64,000 nt of DNA from Ilumatobacter coccineus YM16-304 (GCF_000348785.1 NC_020520.1:1550001-1614000), one strand, 5' to 3'; positions 38,603 through 48,018 are shown, counted from the first letter of the stretch. Notes: generated by a model not told the origin, from the sequence alone. Program-made: numbers and translations.

Positions 38603-38711
38603 TTGGGGCCAGATGGTTCGAACTGTTGCTCAGGGCACATGTGCGCAGTGGATGTCGAGTCTCGACACCACGTCTGCACGACACAACGAAGAAGAAGCAC
38701 GAGGAGTGACA

Positions 38712-41264
38712 GTGACACTGATCGAAGACGGAATCGAACCCGGAACGCCCGCAGCGCCGACCCTGACCGATGCGGCACGTACGCCGGTCAACGACGGGTC
38801 GGTCGACGCAGGCCCGACCGGAATGCGTGTCACCAAGCGCAACGGCGGTGTCGAACCGGTCGACCTGAACAAGATCGTCAACGCCATCGCCCGTGCCTCC
38901 GAAGGGCTGCTCGGTGTCGACCCGATGCGTGTGGCCACCCGCACCATCTCGGCGCTCGCCGACGGTGCCACCACCCGTGAGCTCGACGAACTCTCGATCC
39001 GCACGGCGGCAGGGCTCATCGTCGACGAGCCGAACTACTCGAAGCTCGCGTCGCGGCTGCTCGCCACGATCATCGACAAAGAGGTCCGCAACCAGAACAT
39101 CCCGTGGTTCTCCGAGTCGGTCAAGGTCGGCTACGACGAAGGCATCGTGTCGCAGGAGGTGTACGACTTCGTCGAAGCGAACGCTCCCGAACTCAACGCC
39201 GCCATCAACTCCGACCGCGACCGTCACTTCGAGTTCTTCGGTCTCCGCACGGTGTACGACCGCTACCTCCTGCGTCACCCGGAGCGACGCGACGTCATCG
39301 AGACGCCGCAGTACTTCTTCCTGCGCGTCGCCTGCGGCCTCGTGGCCGGCAACGACCGCGGCGAGTTCACCGGCGACGTCACCGAAGCGGTGAAGTTCTA
39401 CGACCTCATGTCGTCGCTGGCGTACCTGCCGTCGAGCCCGACGCTGTTCAACTCCGGCACCACGCACAGCCAGATGTCGAGCTGCTACCTGCTCGACTCG
39501 CCGCCCGACAGCCTCGAAGGCATCTACAAGCGCTACACCGACATCGCCAAGCTGTCGAAGTTCGCCGGCGGCATCGGTGTCGCCTGGCACCGCATCCGTT
39601 CGAAGGGCAGCCTCATCACGGGCACCAACGGCCTCTCCAACGGCATCGTGCCGTGGCTGCGCACGCTCGACTCGTCGGTCGCCGCCGTCAACCAGGGCGG
39701 GCGCCGCAAGGGTGCCGCCTGTGTGTACCTCGAGTCGTGGCACGCCGACATCGAAGACTTTCTCGAACTGCGCGACAACACCGGCGACCACGCTCGCCGT
39801 ACCCACAACCTCAACATCGCCAACTGGGTCCCCGACCTCTTCATGGAGCGCGTCGAGAAGGACTGGCAGTGGAGCCTGTTCGATCCGAAGAAGGTCCCGC
39901 AGCTCACCGATCTGTACGGCGACGACTTCCGTCGTGAGTACGAGAAGGCCGAGACCGACGGGCTCTTCGAGAAGCAGATCCCGGCCCGCCAGCTCTACAG
40001 CCGCATGATGCGCACGCTCGCGCAGACCGGCAACGGCTGGATGACCTTCAAGGACGCGTCGAACACCAAGTGCAATCAGACCGGTTCGACGAACGACGAC
40101 GGTTCGCCCCGTGTCGTGCACCTCTCGAACCTCTGCACCGAGATCCTCGAGGTCACCGACCAGGACAACACGGCGGTCTGCAACCTGGGCTCGCTCAACC
40201 TCGGCTCGTACGTCGACACCAACGCGCAGGGCGACACCGTGTTCGACTTCGCCCGTCTCGGGCGGGTCGTGCGCCAGGTCGTGCCGTTCCTCGACCGGGT
40301 CATCGACATCAACTACTACCCGACGCCCGAAGCCGAGTTCTCGAACAACAAGTGGCGCCCGGTTGGCCTCGGCCTCATGGGTCTGCAAGACGTCTTCTTC
40401 AAGAAGGGCTTGGCGTTCGACTCCAACGAAGCCAAGGCGCTCAGCGAGCAGATCTCGGCACACATCTACTTCCACGCACTGTGGGCGTCGACCGAACTCG
40501 CCGAAGTCAGCGGCCCGCACGAAGCCTTCGATGGCACTCGTGCGGCCAAGGGTGAGCTGCAGTTCGACATGTGGATGCGCGACGGCAAGACCGTCAACGT
40601 CCCGACCGATCTCGACTGGGCCGAGCTGCGTGGTCGCATCTCCGAACACGGTCTGCGCAACTCGCTGCTCATCGCCATTGCGCCGACCGCCACGATCGCG
40701 TCGATCGCCGGTTGCTACGAGTGCATCGAGCCGCAGGTGTCGAACCTGTTCAAGCGTGAGACGCTCTCCGGCGAGTTCATGCAGATCAACCGCTACCTCG
40801 TGCGTGAACTCCAGGCACGAGGCCTGTGGGACGAGAAGATGATCTCCGACATCAAGAAGGCCGAAGGCTCGATCCAGGGCGTCGACCGTATCCCGGCCGA
40901 ACTGCAGGAGATCTACCGCACCGCGTGGGAGATCCCGCAGCGTCAGCTGATCGACATGGCCGCCGACCGTGGCGCCTTCATCGACCAGAGCCAGTCGCTC
41001 AACCTCTTCATGGAGACCCCGACGATCGGCAAGCTGTCGTCGATGTACCTGCATGCGTGGAAGGCCGGTCTCAAGACCACCTACTACCTGCGCAGCCGTG
41101 CGGCCACCAAGATCAACAAGAGCACGACCGGCGGAGCTGCACCGACGCCGACGGCACCCACCGATGGCGGTGCTCCCGCCCCGACCGAGAAGAAGACGTT
41201 CACCGACGACGAGGCGATCGCCTGCTCGTTGGAGAACCCCGAAGCATGTGAGGCCTGCGACTGA
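38712..41264 (+). CDS. nrdA: Ribonucleoside-diphosphate reductase alpha subunit, class I
   Basis: Catalytic large subunit, 850 residues, which reduces ribonucleotides to deoxyribonucleotides. An N-terminal ATP-cone (GMRVTKRNGGVEPVDLNKIV...) supplies allosteric activity control by ATP/dATP. Active-site residues: Cys258 (SSCYLL), radical Cys475 and Glu477 (NLCTEI), Cys490 (AVCNLGS), the tyrosine pair Tyr791-Tyr792 of the radical path (TTYYLRS), and the C-terminal redox pair Cys846/Cys849 (CEACD). A Pro/Thr-rich linker precedes the swinging tail. Start GTG 38712 is fixed by GAGGAG five bases upstream; earlier starts extend into the regulatory region. Stop overlaps nrdB ATG. Confidence 0.96.
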   Translation: MTLIEDGIEPGTPAAPTLTDAARTPVNDGSVDAGPTGMRVTKRNGGVEPVDLNKIVNAIARASEGLLGVDPMRVATRTISALADGATTRELDELSIRTAAGLIVDEPNYSKLASRLLATIIDKEVRNQNIPWFSESVKVGYDEGIVSQEVYDFVEANAPELNAAINSDRDRHFEFFGLRTVYDRYLLRHPERRDVIETPQYFFLRVACGLVAGNDRGEFTGDVTEAVKFYDLMSSLAYLPSSPTLFNSGTTHSQMSSCYLLDSPPDSLEGIYKRYTDIAKLSKFAGGIGVAWHRIRSKGSLITGTNGLSNGIVPWLRTLDSSVAAVNQGGRRKGAACVYLESWHADIEDFLELRDNTGDHARRTHNLNIANWVPDLFMERVEKDWQWSLFDPKKVPQLTDLYGDDFRREYEKAETDGLFEKQIPARQLYSRMMRTLAQTGNGWMTFKDASNTKCNQTGSTNDDGSPRVVHLSNLCTEILEVTDQDNTAVCNLGSLNLGSYVDTNAQGDTVFDFARLGRVVRQVVPFLDRVIDINYYPTPEAEFSNNKWRPVGLGLMGLQDVFFKKGLAFDSNEAKALSEQISAHIYFHALWASTELAEVSGPHEAFDGTRAAKGELQFDMWMRDGKTVNVPTDLDWAELRGRISEHGLRNSLLIAIAPTATIASIAGCYECIEPQVSNLFKRETLSGEFMQINRYLVRELQARGLWDEKMISDIKKAEGSIQGVDRIPAELQEIYRTAWEIPQRQLIDMAADRGAFIDQSQSLNLFMETPTIGKLSSMYLHAWKAGLKTTYYLRSRAATKINKSTTGGAAPTPTAPTDGGAPAPTEKKTFTDDEAIACSLENPEACEACD

Positions 41265-42349
41265 TGGCATTGATCGACCCGATCACCCCCGACGAGTACA
41301 TCCCGGAGAACATGTCCACCACCGTTCCGGTGGGCAACGCACGACCGAAGCACATTCTCGACCCGGGCTTCGACCTGACGCTGCGGCCCATGCGCTACCC
41401 GCAGTTCTTCGACATGTACCGCGATGCGATCAAGAACACGTGGACCGTCGACGAGATCGACTTCTCCGACGACCTCGTCGACCTCGACCGCAAGCTGATG
41501 CCGGCCGAGAAGCACCTCGTGTCACGACTGGTGGCGTTCTTCGCGACCGGTGACTCGATCGTGGCGAACAACCTGGTGCTCAACCTGTACCAGCACATCA
41601 ACGCTCCCGAAGCTCGGATGTACCTGTCTCGCCAGCTGTACGAAGAGGCGTTGCACGTCCAGTTCTACTTGACGCTGCTCGACAACTACATCCCCGACAT
41701 GAAAGAGCGCGAAGCTGCGTTCGCCGCGGTCGAGAACATCCCGTCGATCAAGGCCAAGGCCGAGTTCTGCTTCAAGTGGATGGACGAGGTGCATCATCTC
41801 GACGCCATCACCACGCAGGAGGAACGTCGCAAGTTCCTGATGAACCTCATCTGCTTCGCGACGTGCATCGAAGGCCTGTTCTTCTTCGCGGCGTTCGCGT
41901 ACGTCTACTTCCTGCGTTCGAAGGGTCTGCTCAACGGTCTCGCCGACGGCACCAACTGGGTGTTCCGCGACGAGTCGTGCCACATGAACTTCGCACTCGA
42001 AGTCGTCAACACCGTGCGGGCCGAAGAGCCCGAACTGTTCGACGATCGCCTCGAAGCCGACATCCGCGAGATGTTGCGTGACGCCGTCGACTGCGAGTAC
42101 CAGTTCGCTGCCGACGTCCTCGGCGAAGGCGTGCCGGGCATGAGCCTGCCCGACACTCGCGAGTACCTCCAGTACGTCGCCGACACCCGTCTGCACCTCC
42201 TCGGTTACGCCTCGGAGTTCGGGTCGAAGAACCCGTTCAGCTTCATGGAACTCCAAGACGTGCAGGGCCTGTCGAACTTCTTCGAACGCACCGTGTCGAG
42301 CTACCAGACCGGTATCGAAGGCGACGTCAGCTTCGACGAAGACTTCTAG
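41264..42349 (+). CDS. nrdB: Ribonucleoside-diphosphate reductase beta subunit
   Basis: 361-residue di-iron radical subunit. Ligands: Asp in FATGDSIVANN, Glu128 and His131 in EALH, Glu in CIEGLFFF, and Glu and His in RDESCHMNF. Tyr135 lies four residues after His131, the radical-tyrosine position of class Ia; Phe would have indicated class Ic. The C-terminal GDVSFDEDF is the tail that docks into NrdA. Its ATG shares one base with the nrdA stop, ensuring coupled translation. Confidence 0.96.
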   Translation: MALIDPITPDEYIPENMSTTVPVGNARPKHILDPGFDLTLRPMRYPQFFDMYRDAIKNTWTVDEIDFSDDLVDLDRKLMPAEKHLVSRLVAFFATGDSIVANNLVLNLYQHINAPEARMYLSRQLYEEALHVQFYLTLLDNYIPDMKEREAAFAAVENIPSIKAKAEFCFKWMDEVHHLDAITTQEERRKFLMNLICFATCIEGLFFFAAFAYVYFLRSKGLLNGLADGTNWVFRDESCHMNFALEVVNTVRAEEPELFDDRLEADIREMLRDAVDCEYQFAADVLGEGVPGMSLPDTREYLQYVADTRLHLLGYASEFGSKNPFSFMELQDVQGLSNFFERTVSSYQTGIEGDVSFDEDF

Positions 42350-42493
42350 GCTTCGGGCGCTCGGAGGCCGGTCGCTTCGCTCCCTTCCTCGCTTGCGCTC
42401 GCCTTCGGCTCGACCCTTCGGTGGCAGGCCGTTGGTTGGAGCGCTCCGCTTGCTTGGTTCTCGCTGATCATTTGACTGGGGCAGACTGTCGCC
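42350..42493. other. Gap after nrdB with no recognised element
   Basis: 144 bases between nrdB and the lyase gene. It contains the 10-base palindrome GGAGCGCTCC near 42437 and runs of CTTCG/GCTTGCG-type triplets, but no clear terminator stem, promoter or small gene. Confidence 0.4.
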
Positions 42494-43393
42494 ATGACGT
42501 TTCCTCGTTCTGTGCTGCTTCGGGATGTTTCGCTCAGAGATGGGTTGCAGGACGAGGCTCCGGTTTCGACTGAGGTGAAGTTGGCGTTGTTCGAGGCGCT
42601 GGTGGCGGCGGGCATCCGTGAGCTCGAGCTCACGAGTTTCGTGCGGCCGGATCGGGTGCCGGCGATGGCTGACGCCGACGCGCTGTGCGCGGCGACCGAC
42701 GGCGCCGACGTGATCCGGTGGGGGCTCGTACTCAACCGACGCGGCGCCGAACGGGCGCTCGCCGCTGGCCTCACCCATCTGCAGTACGTCATCTCGGTCA
42801 GCGACACCCACAGCCGGCACAACGCCGGCGCCGGCACCGACGACGCGATCGCTGCGTTCGAAGCCGCTGCAGTCCCGGCCATCGATGCCGGCGCCACGGT
42901 CGAGATGACACTGTCGACGGCGTTCGGCTGCCCGTACGAGCAGCGCATCGACCCGGCTCGCGTCGTCGACGTCGCCCGTCGTGTCGCCGCCGCCGGCGCC
43001 ACCTCGATCGGACTCGCCGACACCATCGGCGTGGCCGTTCCGACCGAGGTCGCAGCGCTCACGCAGGCCGTGGCCGACGCCGTCGGCGACGACGCCTCGA
43101 TCGGCGCGCACCTCCACGACACGCGTGGGCTCGCCATCGCCAACGGACTCGCCGCGCTCGAACACGGTGCCACACGCCTCGATGCAGCGGTCGGCGGACT
43201 CGGCGGTTGCCCGTTCGCTCCCGGTGCGAGTGGCAACGTGGCCATCGAAGACCTCGCTCACGGCCTCGACGGCATGGGCATCGACACCGGACTCTCGATC
43301 GACCGACTGGTCGACGCAGCCCGCTTGGCCTGCGACGCCGTCGGCCGTCCGGTCGCGAGCGCGGTGGGCATCGCCGGCCCACGGTTCGCCTGA
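42494..43393 (+). CDS. Hydroxymethylglutaryl-CoA lyase family protein
   Basis: 299-residue TIM-barrel lyase of the DRE-TIM/HMGL-like group. Key elements: the N-terminal LRDVSLRDGLQDE (catalytic Arg-Asp), the metal-binding HLHDTRG and the HMG-CoA lyase signature VGGLGGCPFAPGASGNVA with the catalytic Cys. HMG-CoA lyase splits 3-hydroxy-3-methylglutaryl-CoA into acetyl-CoA and acetoacetate, the last step of leucine degradation. No leucine genes are nearby, so the substrate is inferred from the signature only. The ATG at 42494 follows the nrdB gap and has no obvious strong ribosome site. Confidence 0.9.
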   Translation: MTFPRSVLLRDVSLRDGLQDEAPVSTEVKLALFEALVAAGIRELELTSFVRPDRVPAMADADALCAATDGADVIRWGLVLNRRGAERALAAGLTHLQYVISVSDTHSRHNAGAGTDDAIAAFEAAAVPAIDAGATVEMTLSTAFGCPYEQRIDPARVVDVARRVAAAGATSIGLADTIGVAVPTEVAALTQAVADAVGDDASIGAHLHDTRGLAIANGLAALEHGATRLDAAVGGLGGCPFAPGASGNVAIEDLAHGLDGMGIDTGLSIDRLVDAARLACDAVGRPVASAVGIAGPRFA

Positions 43394-43468
43394 CCCGGTG
43401 CGCCCACGGCCGGGCCCGACCGTCGGGGTGACCGCAGATCGAGGCCCACGTCGCTACGGTGAGCACCG

Positions 43469-44437
43469 ATGAGCGACTCGGGGACGGATTGGTTGACGGC
43501 GGCCCGGGTCATGGTGGTCGCCGGCAAGGGCGGCGTCGGATCGTCGACCGTGGCGGCAGCCGCTGCGTGGGCAGCGGCTCGCGACGGCGCCGACGTCATG
43601 TTCATCTCGGTCGACGGGAGACCCGGCATGGGCACGCTGCTCGGCGGACGCGAGATCAACGACCGAGAGCAGACCCTGCAACGCTTCGACGGCGGCGGCA
43701 AGATCCGAGCCCGCACGATCCCCGCCGACCAGGCGTTCGGCGACTACCTCGAACTCAAAGGCGTCGGCGGGCTCCTTCGTCGTGCGGCCTCGGCCGCATC
43801 GCTCCCGATGATCGCCGCGGCCACCCCCGGCCTCGAACACCTGCTCGTGCTCGGAAAGATCAAGGAGATCGAACGCAACCGTGAGGCAGACCTCGTCGTC
43901 GTCGACGCCCCACCCGCCGGCCACGCGGCACCGTTCCTGCGGTCGGCGTCGGGGCTCTCCGACGTGGTCAAATCCGGTCCGGTCCTCGACCAGGCGCGAG
44001 AGGTGTCGGAGATGCTCGCCGACGTCGAACGTTGTCGAGCCCTGCTCGTCGCGCTCCCCGAAGAGACACCGATCACCGAACTGATCGAACTCGCCCGCGA
44101 CCTCGGCGACGACCTCGGCCTGGCGCTGCACCCGCTCGTCGTCAACGGTTGCTGGCCCGACCGACCCGGCCTCGCCAAGTCGCCGGCGATGGCAGCGCGG
44201 ACGCACAAGCTCAAACTGTCGGGCGACGCGAAGCGAGCGCTCGAGTCGGCTGCGGCGTTCGGCCGAAGTCGGCTCGAACAGCAACACGAGCAACTCGATC
44301 GGCTGCGGGCAGCTCGCGACGAACCGGTCATCACGCTGCCTCGGCTGCCGACGCCGACCCTCGGCCTCGACGAGATCGTCGAGTTGGCCGATGCGCTGAT
44401 CGACCCGGTCAATCTCACGACGGAGACGGCGAAATGA
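43469..44437 (+). CDS. Get3/ArsA-like ATPase, A subunit, P-loop lysine missing
   Basis: 322-residue deviant Walker A (ArsA/Get3) ATPase-like protein. The nucleotide loop reads GKGGVGSST: the signature Lys20 is kept, but the P-loop lysine (GKT/S position) is replaced by Ser25. Other elements remain: switch-like ISVDGRPGMG and the Walker B-type strand LVVVDAPPAGHA. It probably binds ATP poorly by itself. Its stop overlaps the ATG of a second ATPase with the reverse defect, suggesting an obligate heterodimer. Actinobacteria such as mycobacteria carry a similar adjacent pair (Rv3679/Rv3680), as I recall. Confidence 0.85.
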   Translation: MSDSGTDWLTAARVMVVAGKGGVGSSTVAAAAAWAAARDGADVMFISVDGRPGMGTLLGGREINDREQTLQRFDGGGKIRARTIPADQAFGDYLELKGVGGLLRRAASAASLPMIAAATPGLEHLLVLGKIKEIERNREADLVVVDAPPAGHAAPFLRSASGLSDVVKSGPVLDQAREVSEMLADVERCRALLVALPEETPITELIELARDLGDDLGLALHPLVVNGCWPDRPGLAKSPAMAARTHKLKLSGDAKRALESAAAFGRSRLEQQHEQLDRLRAARDEPVITLPRLPTPTLGLDEIVELADALIDPVNLTTETAK

Positions 44438-45579
44438 GCAAGCGATCGAGCACCGCAGCCGAACTCACCGTCGCCGGTGCCATCGCCCGCTCCGAGCTGA
44501 TTCTCACCTGCGGACCCGGTGGGGTGGGCAAGACCACCACCGCCGCAGCGCTGGGCGTGGCCGCAGCTCGCGCCGGTCGACGCACGGTGGTGGTCACCGT
44601 CGACCCGGCTCGCCGGCTCGCCGACGCCCTCGGGCTCGAAGCCGGGGCAGCTGCCGACGAGCCACACAAGGTCGCCGGGGTCACCAAGCGATCGACCGAC
44701 GGCGAACTCTTCGCGCTGATGCTCGACGCCGAGCAGACCTTCGACCGGCTCGTCCGCGACCAGGCGGGCAGCCGCAAACAAGCCGACGCCATCCTCAACA
44801 ACCCCGTCTACCAGGCGATTTCCGGGTCGTTGTCGGGCGCGCAGGAGTACATGGCGATCGAACGGCTGCATCAGTTGCACACCAGTGGCGACTGGGATCT
44901 CGTCATCGTCGACACGCCGCCGTCGCGTCACGCGATCGACCTGCTCGACGCACCCGATCGACTCGTCGGATTCCTCAGCCATCCGGTGTATCGCGCGCTC
45001 ACGGTCGGTCAGCGCACGTTCGCCAAGATCACCGATGCGGCATCGTCGATGTTTCTCTGGGCGGTCAAACGCCTCGCCGGGCCGCAGATCGTCGAAGACA
45101 CCGTGCAGTTCTTCCGCTCGCTCGCGAACATCGAAGGTGGCCTGCGCGACCGAGCCAAGGAGGTGTCGAAGCTGCTGCGTTCCGACGCGACCGCGTTCAT
45201 CGTCGTGTCGAGTCCGCGGTCCGAAGCTGTCGGTGAGGCCGAACACCTCCTCGACGCCATCGACGAGAAGCACTTCCCGCTGGCCGGCGTGGTCGTCAAC
45301 CTGATCCATCCGCTACCCGAACCGCTCGGCGAGGCCGTCGAAGCCGAACTCGCCGACATGGGCGAAGGGCCACTGGTCGACCACCTCGAGTGGCACCGCG
45401 AACTGACCAGACTCGCGGAGGCCGAACGATCTCAGATCGCCGAGCTCGAACGGCTCAGCGGACATGCCGAACTGATCGAACTGCCACTGCTCGACGTCGA
45501 CATCCACGACATTCCCGGACTCGTCGGCCTGAGCGATCGGCTCGTCGACCCCGCCGACCGCCGAGGAGAGGCGCACTGA
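44434..45579 (+). CDS. Get3/ArsA-like ATPase, B subunit, signature lysine missing
   Basis: 381-residue ArsA/Get3-type ATPase. The loop reads CGPGGVGKTTT: P-loop Lys33 with Thr34-Thr35 is intact, while the signature lysine position is Pro28. Switch I VVTVDPARRLADAL and the strand LVIVDTPPSRHAIDLLDAP are well conserved. A long helical region (about 170-260) may form a client or membrane-facing surface. Eukaryotic Get3 delivers tail-anchored proteins and ArsA drives arsenite export, but no arsenic genes are nearby. It is translationally coupled to the A subunit (ATGA). Confidence 0.88.
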   Translation: MSKRSSTAAELTVAGAIARSELILTCGPGGVGKTTTAAALGVAAARAGRRTVVVTVDPARRLADALGLEAGAAADEPHKVAGVTKRSTDGELFALMLDAEQTFDRLVRDQAGSRKQADAILNNPVYQAISGSLSGAQEYMAIERLHQLHTSGDWDLVIVDTPPSRHAIDLLDAPDRLVGFLSHPVYRALTVGQRTFAKITDAASSMFLWAVKRLAGPQIVEDTVQFFRSLANIEGGLRDRAKEVSKLLRSDATAFIVVSSPRSEAVGEAEHLLDAIDEKHFPLAGVVVNLIHPLPEPLGEAVEAELADMGEGPLVDHLEWHRELTRLAEAERSQIAELERLSGHAELIELPLLDVDIHDIPGLVGLSDRLVDPADRRGEAH

Positions 45580-45580
45580 C

Positions 45581-46582
45581 ATGCCGGTCCCGACCGACGA
45601 ACTGCTGGAGGAGTTGTTCCACCGTCCGAGCGAACAGGGCGTGTCACTCGCGCTCGTCGCCACCCGCCACGGCGCGATCGTCGCCGAGCGGTACGGCGTG
45701 CAACCGAGCAACGAGTTCCAGGAAGCGCAGACGATCTCGGCATCGTCGACGCTGCTGTCGTGGAGCATGGCGAAGTCGATCACACACGCAGCCGTCGGCG
45801 TCCTCGTCGGCGACGGCGTCCTCGACGTCGACGCTCCCGCCGCCGTGCCGTCGTGGGCCGGCACCGACAAGGAACAGATCACGCTGAACCATCTGCTCGA
45901 GATGCGTCCGGGGCTCGCGTTCGTGGAGGACTACGTCGACGGCGAGACCTCGAACTGCATCGAGATGCTGTTCTCCGGTACGGCGCCGAGCTTCGCACAG
46001 TACGCGGCCGATCTGCCGCTCACCTCCACCCCGGGCACCGTGTTCAACTACTCGTCGGGCACGACCAACATCGTGTCGCGCATCGTCGGCGACGTCGTGT
46101 GTCGTCGCGCCGGGCTCGCCGTCGACGCGGCTCCATCGGAGCGCGAGCGCGCGGTGACCGACTTCCTGCACGAGCGGGTGTTCGCGCCGGCCGGCATGAC
46201 CTCGGCGATTCCGAAGTTCGACGAGGTCGGCGACTTCGTCGGCTCGTCGTACGTGTACGCCACGGCTCGCGACTTCACCCGCTTCGGCGAGTTGTACGCC
46301 CGTGACGGCGTGAGTGTCGACGGCCGACGGGTGCTGCCCACCGGCTGGGTCGACCACGCCAGCGAGTGGACTGCCCACGACGACTCTGGCCTCGACTACG
46401 GCCGCCACTGGTGGCTGTGGCCGGCGTTTCCCGGCAGCTACGCGTGCCACGGGTACGAAGGGCAGTACGTCGTGGTCGTCCCCCAATCCCAGCTCGTCGT
46501 GACGCACCTCGGCAAGACCGACACCGCACACGCCCCGGGTCTGCGGATGCGACTGGCGCGCATCATCGACTCCTTGCTCTGA
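45581..46582 (+). CDS. Beta-lactamase-fold serine hydrolase (class C-like)
   Basis: 333-residue serine hydrolase. Motif 1 SxxK is SMAK (in LLSWSMAKSITHAAVG), motif 2 YxS/N reads YSS in NYSSGTTN, and the third region carries HGYEGQY in place of KTG/HxG. Such proteins include esterases and D-peptidases as well as beta-lactamases. It lacks a signal peptide, so is likely cytosolic and not a beta-lactamase. It begins 1 base after the ATPase pair, so it is part of that operon; the functional link is unclear. Confidence 0.88.
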   Translation: MPVPTDELLEELFHRPSEQGVSLALVATRHGAIVAERYGVQPSNEFQEAQTISASSTLLSWSMAKSITHAAVGVLVGDGVLDVDAPAAVPSWAGTDKEQITLNHLLEMRPGLAFVEDYVDGETSNCIEMLFSGTAPSFAQYAADLPLTSTPGTVFNYSSGTTNIVSRIVGDVVCRRAGLAVDAAPSERERAVTDFLHERVFAPAGMTSAIPKFDEVGDFVGSSYVYATARDFTRFGELYARDGVSVDGRRVLPTGWVDHASEWTAHDDSGLDYGRHWWLWPAFPGSYACHGYEGQYVVVVPQSQLVVTHLGKTDTAHAPGLRMRLARIIDSLL

Positions 46583-46688
46583 CTCGGCCGTTCGCGTCCG
46601 GTTTCGGTCGCTCGCCGTCACCGGGCCGGCACTCCGCGCGACGACCCGATGGCGTTGGGAAGGTGCACGAACTTGCTAGGAAGTAGGA

Positions 46689-47951
46689 GTGAGCACGACC
46701 CCAGAAGGGGATGACTTCGACGCCACCTACGAGATGGCACGCGATGAGTTCCCGACGGGGGAACTCCCGGTGCTCCCGCGCGTCACGCCGGCGGTCAAGC
46801 CACGGATCCGGCCGGTTCGTTTCGGCATCAAGATGGCGGTCTTCGCGCTCGTCGTCTACTACTCGATCGCGCTGCTTCCGAAGTTCCGAGAAGCGGCGAG
46901 CGAACTCACCGACCTCAACCCGGTGCTGATCGGCGTCGGCTTCGCGCTCGAACTCGTCGCGCTGTTCTTCTACTCCCTGCTCACTCGCGCAGCGCTCGGC
47001 GAGGCCGCCGACCCGCTCTCGCCGATGCGCATGTTCCGCATCCAGCTGAGCACCAAGGCGCTGACCAACGTCGTGCCCGGTGGCAACGCAGCCGGCTCCG
47101 CGCTCGGGTACCGGTTGCTCACGCTGTCGGGGATCCGTGGCCCCGACGCGGGCTTCGCACTCGCCACCGCCGGCATCGGGTCGGCGGTGGTGCTCAACCT
47201 CGTGTTCTGGCTCGGACTGATCGTGTCGGTCCCGCGCCGCGGCGTGAACCCGGTCTACGGGTCGGCCGCGCTGATGGGCATCATCGTCATCGGTATCGCC
47301 GCTTTTCTGGTCGTCGGGATCATGGAAGGGCAGGGGCGTGCGGAGAAGTTCGTGCGGTGGATCGCGCGCAAGATGCGAACCGACGAAGACAAGATGGCCA
47401 ACGCGCTGCGACAGATCGGCACGCGTCTCGAAGAGCTCATGAGCGACCCGGCGCTCCTGCGTCGCGTCGTGTTCTTCGCGTTGGCCAACTGGCTGGTCGA
47501 CGCGGCAGCGCTGTGGGTGTTCATCCGTGCGTTCGGCGGCAGTCTCGACATCGACGCGTTGATCGTGGCGTTCGGGCTCGGCAATCTCCTCGCAGCGATT
47601 CCGATCACGCCGGGCGGACTCGGCTACGTCGACGCCGTGTACGTCGTGACGCTGGTCGGTTTCGGCCTCACCGAGAACGTCGCAACGCTCGGCTTCGCGG
47701 CGTACCGGTTCGCGCAGTTCTTCTTCCCGATCTTCCTCGGCGCCATCGCGTACGCCACGCTCAGGATCGGTCCGTGGAAGATCGAGAAGCGTGATCGGCT
47801 GGCGCGCCTCCGAGAGCTCGCCCGCGACGGCTCGAACACCGGCGAGTCGAAGATCGACTTCGCGTTGCGATTCGGCCGTCGCGTCACCGAACCCCCCGAC
47901 GAGCCGGTCGCCGACGCCGCCGAGATGGGCCACGGGGCCGACGAGGCCTGA
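46689..47951 (+). CDS. Lysylphosphatidylglycerol synthase TM/UPF0104 (YbhN-like) membrane protein
   Basis: 420-residue polytopic protein of the LPG synthase TM/AglD/YbhN family, with about eight spans and a long soluble N-terminus (1-45) and C-terminal tail. The family elements QLSTKALTNVVPGGNAAGSALGYRLL and IPITPGGLGYVDAVYV are present. No lysyl-transferase domain follows, so it is not a full MprF. Roles proposed for the family include lipid translocation and lipid-linked sugar transfer. GTG start 46689 has a GGAAGTAGGA upstream. About 106 bases without a gene precede it. Confidence 0.9.
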   Translation: MSTTPEGDDFDATYEMARDEFPTGELPVLPRVTPAVKPRIRPVRFGIKMAVFALVVYYSIALLPKFREAASELTDLNPVLIGVGFALELVALFFYSLLTRAALGEAADPLSPMRMFRIQLSTKALTNVVPGGNAAGSALGYRLLTLSGIRGPDAGFALATAGIGSAVVLNLVFWLGLIVSVPRRGVNPVYGSAALMGIIVIGIAAFLVVGIMEGQGRAEKFVRWIARKMRTDEDKMANALRQIGTRLEELMSDPALLRRVVFFALANWLVDAAALWVFIRAFGGSLDIDALIVAFGLGNLLAAIPITPGGLGYVDAVYVVTLVGFGLTENVATLGFAAYRFAQFFFPIFLGAIAYATLRIGPWKIEKRDRLARLRELARDGSNTGESKIDFALRFGRRVTEPPDEPVADAAEMGHGADEA

Positions 47952-48018
47952 CCGGGAGCGAGTCGCACCTCCACGACGGGTTGGTAGCGGTGCAGGCGTC
48001 GCGGATACGTTGCGATCC

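Noticed and set aside
38301-41270. A 989-codon open frame on the minus strand across nrdA
   Set aside because: It lies exactly antisense to nrdA, which has intact catalytic residues. The antisense product is a His/Asp/Arg-rich composition typical of shadows.
43469-45579. An arsenite resistance (ars) operon
   Set aside because: No arsB, arsC, arsD or arsR-like gene is present, and the ATPases have altered nucleotide loops. The Get3-like assignment fits better.
45581-46582. An antibiotic-resistance beta-lactamase
   Set aside because: There is no signal peptide, and the third motif is not the usual KTG. The fold family includes many esterases.
46689-47951. A full MprF lysyl-phosphatidylglycerol synthase
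   Set aside because: Only the membrane domain is present, and the C-terminal tail is too short for the aminoacyl-transferase domain.
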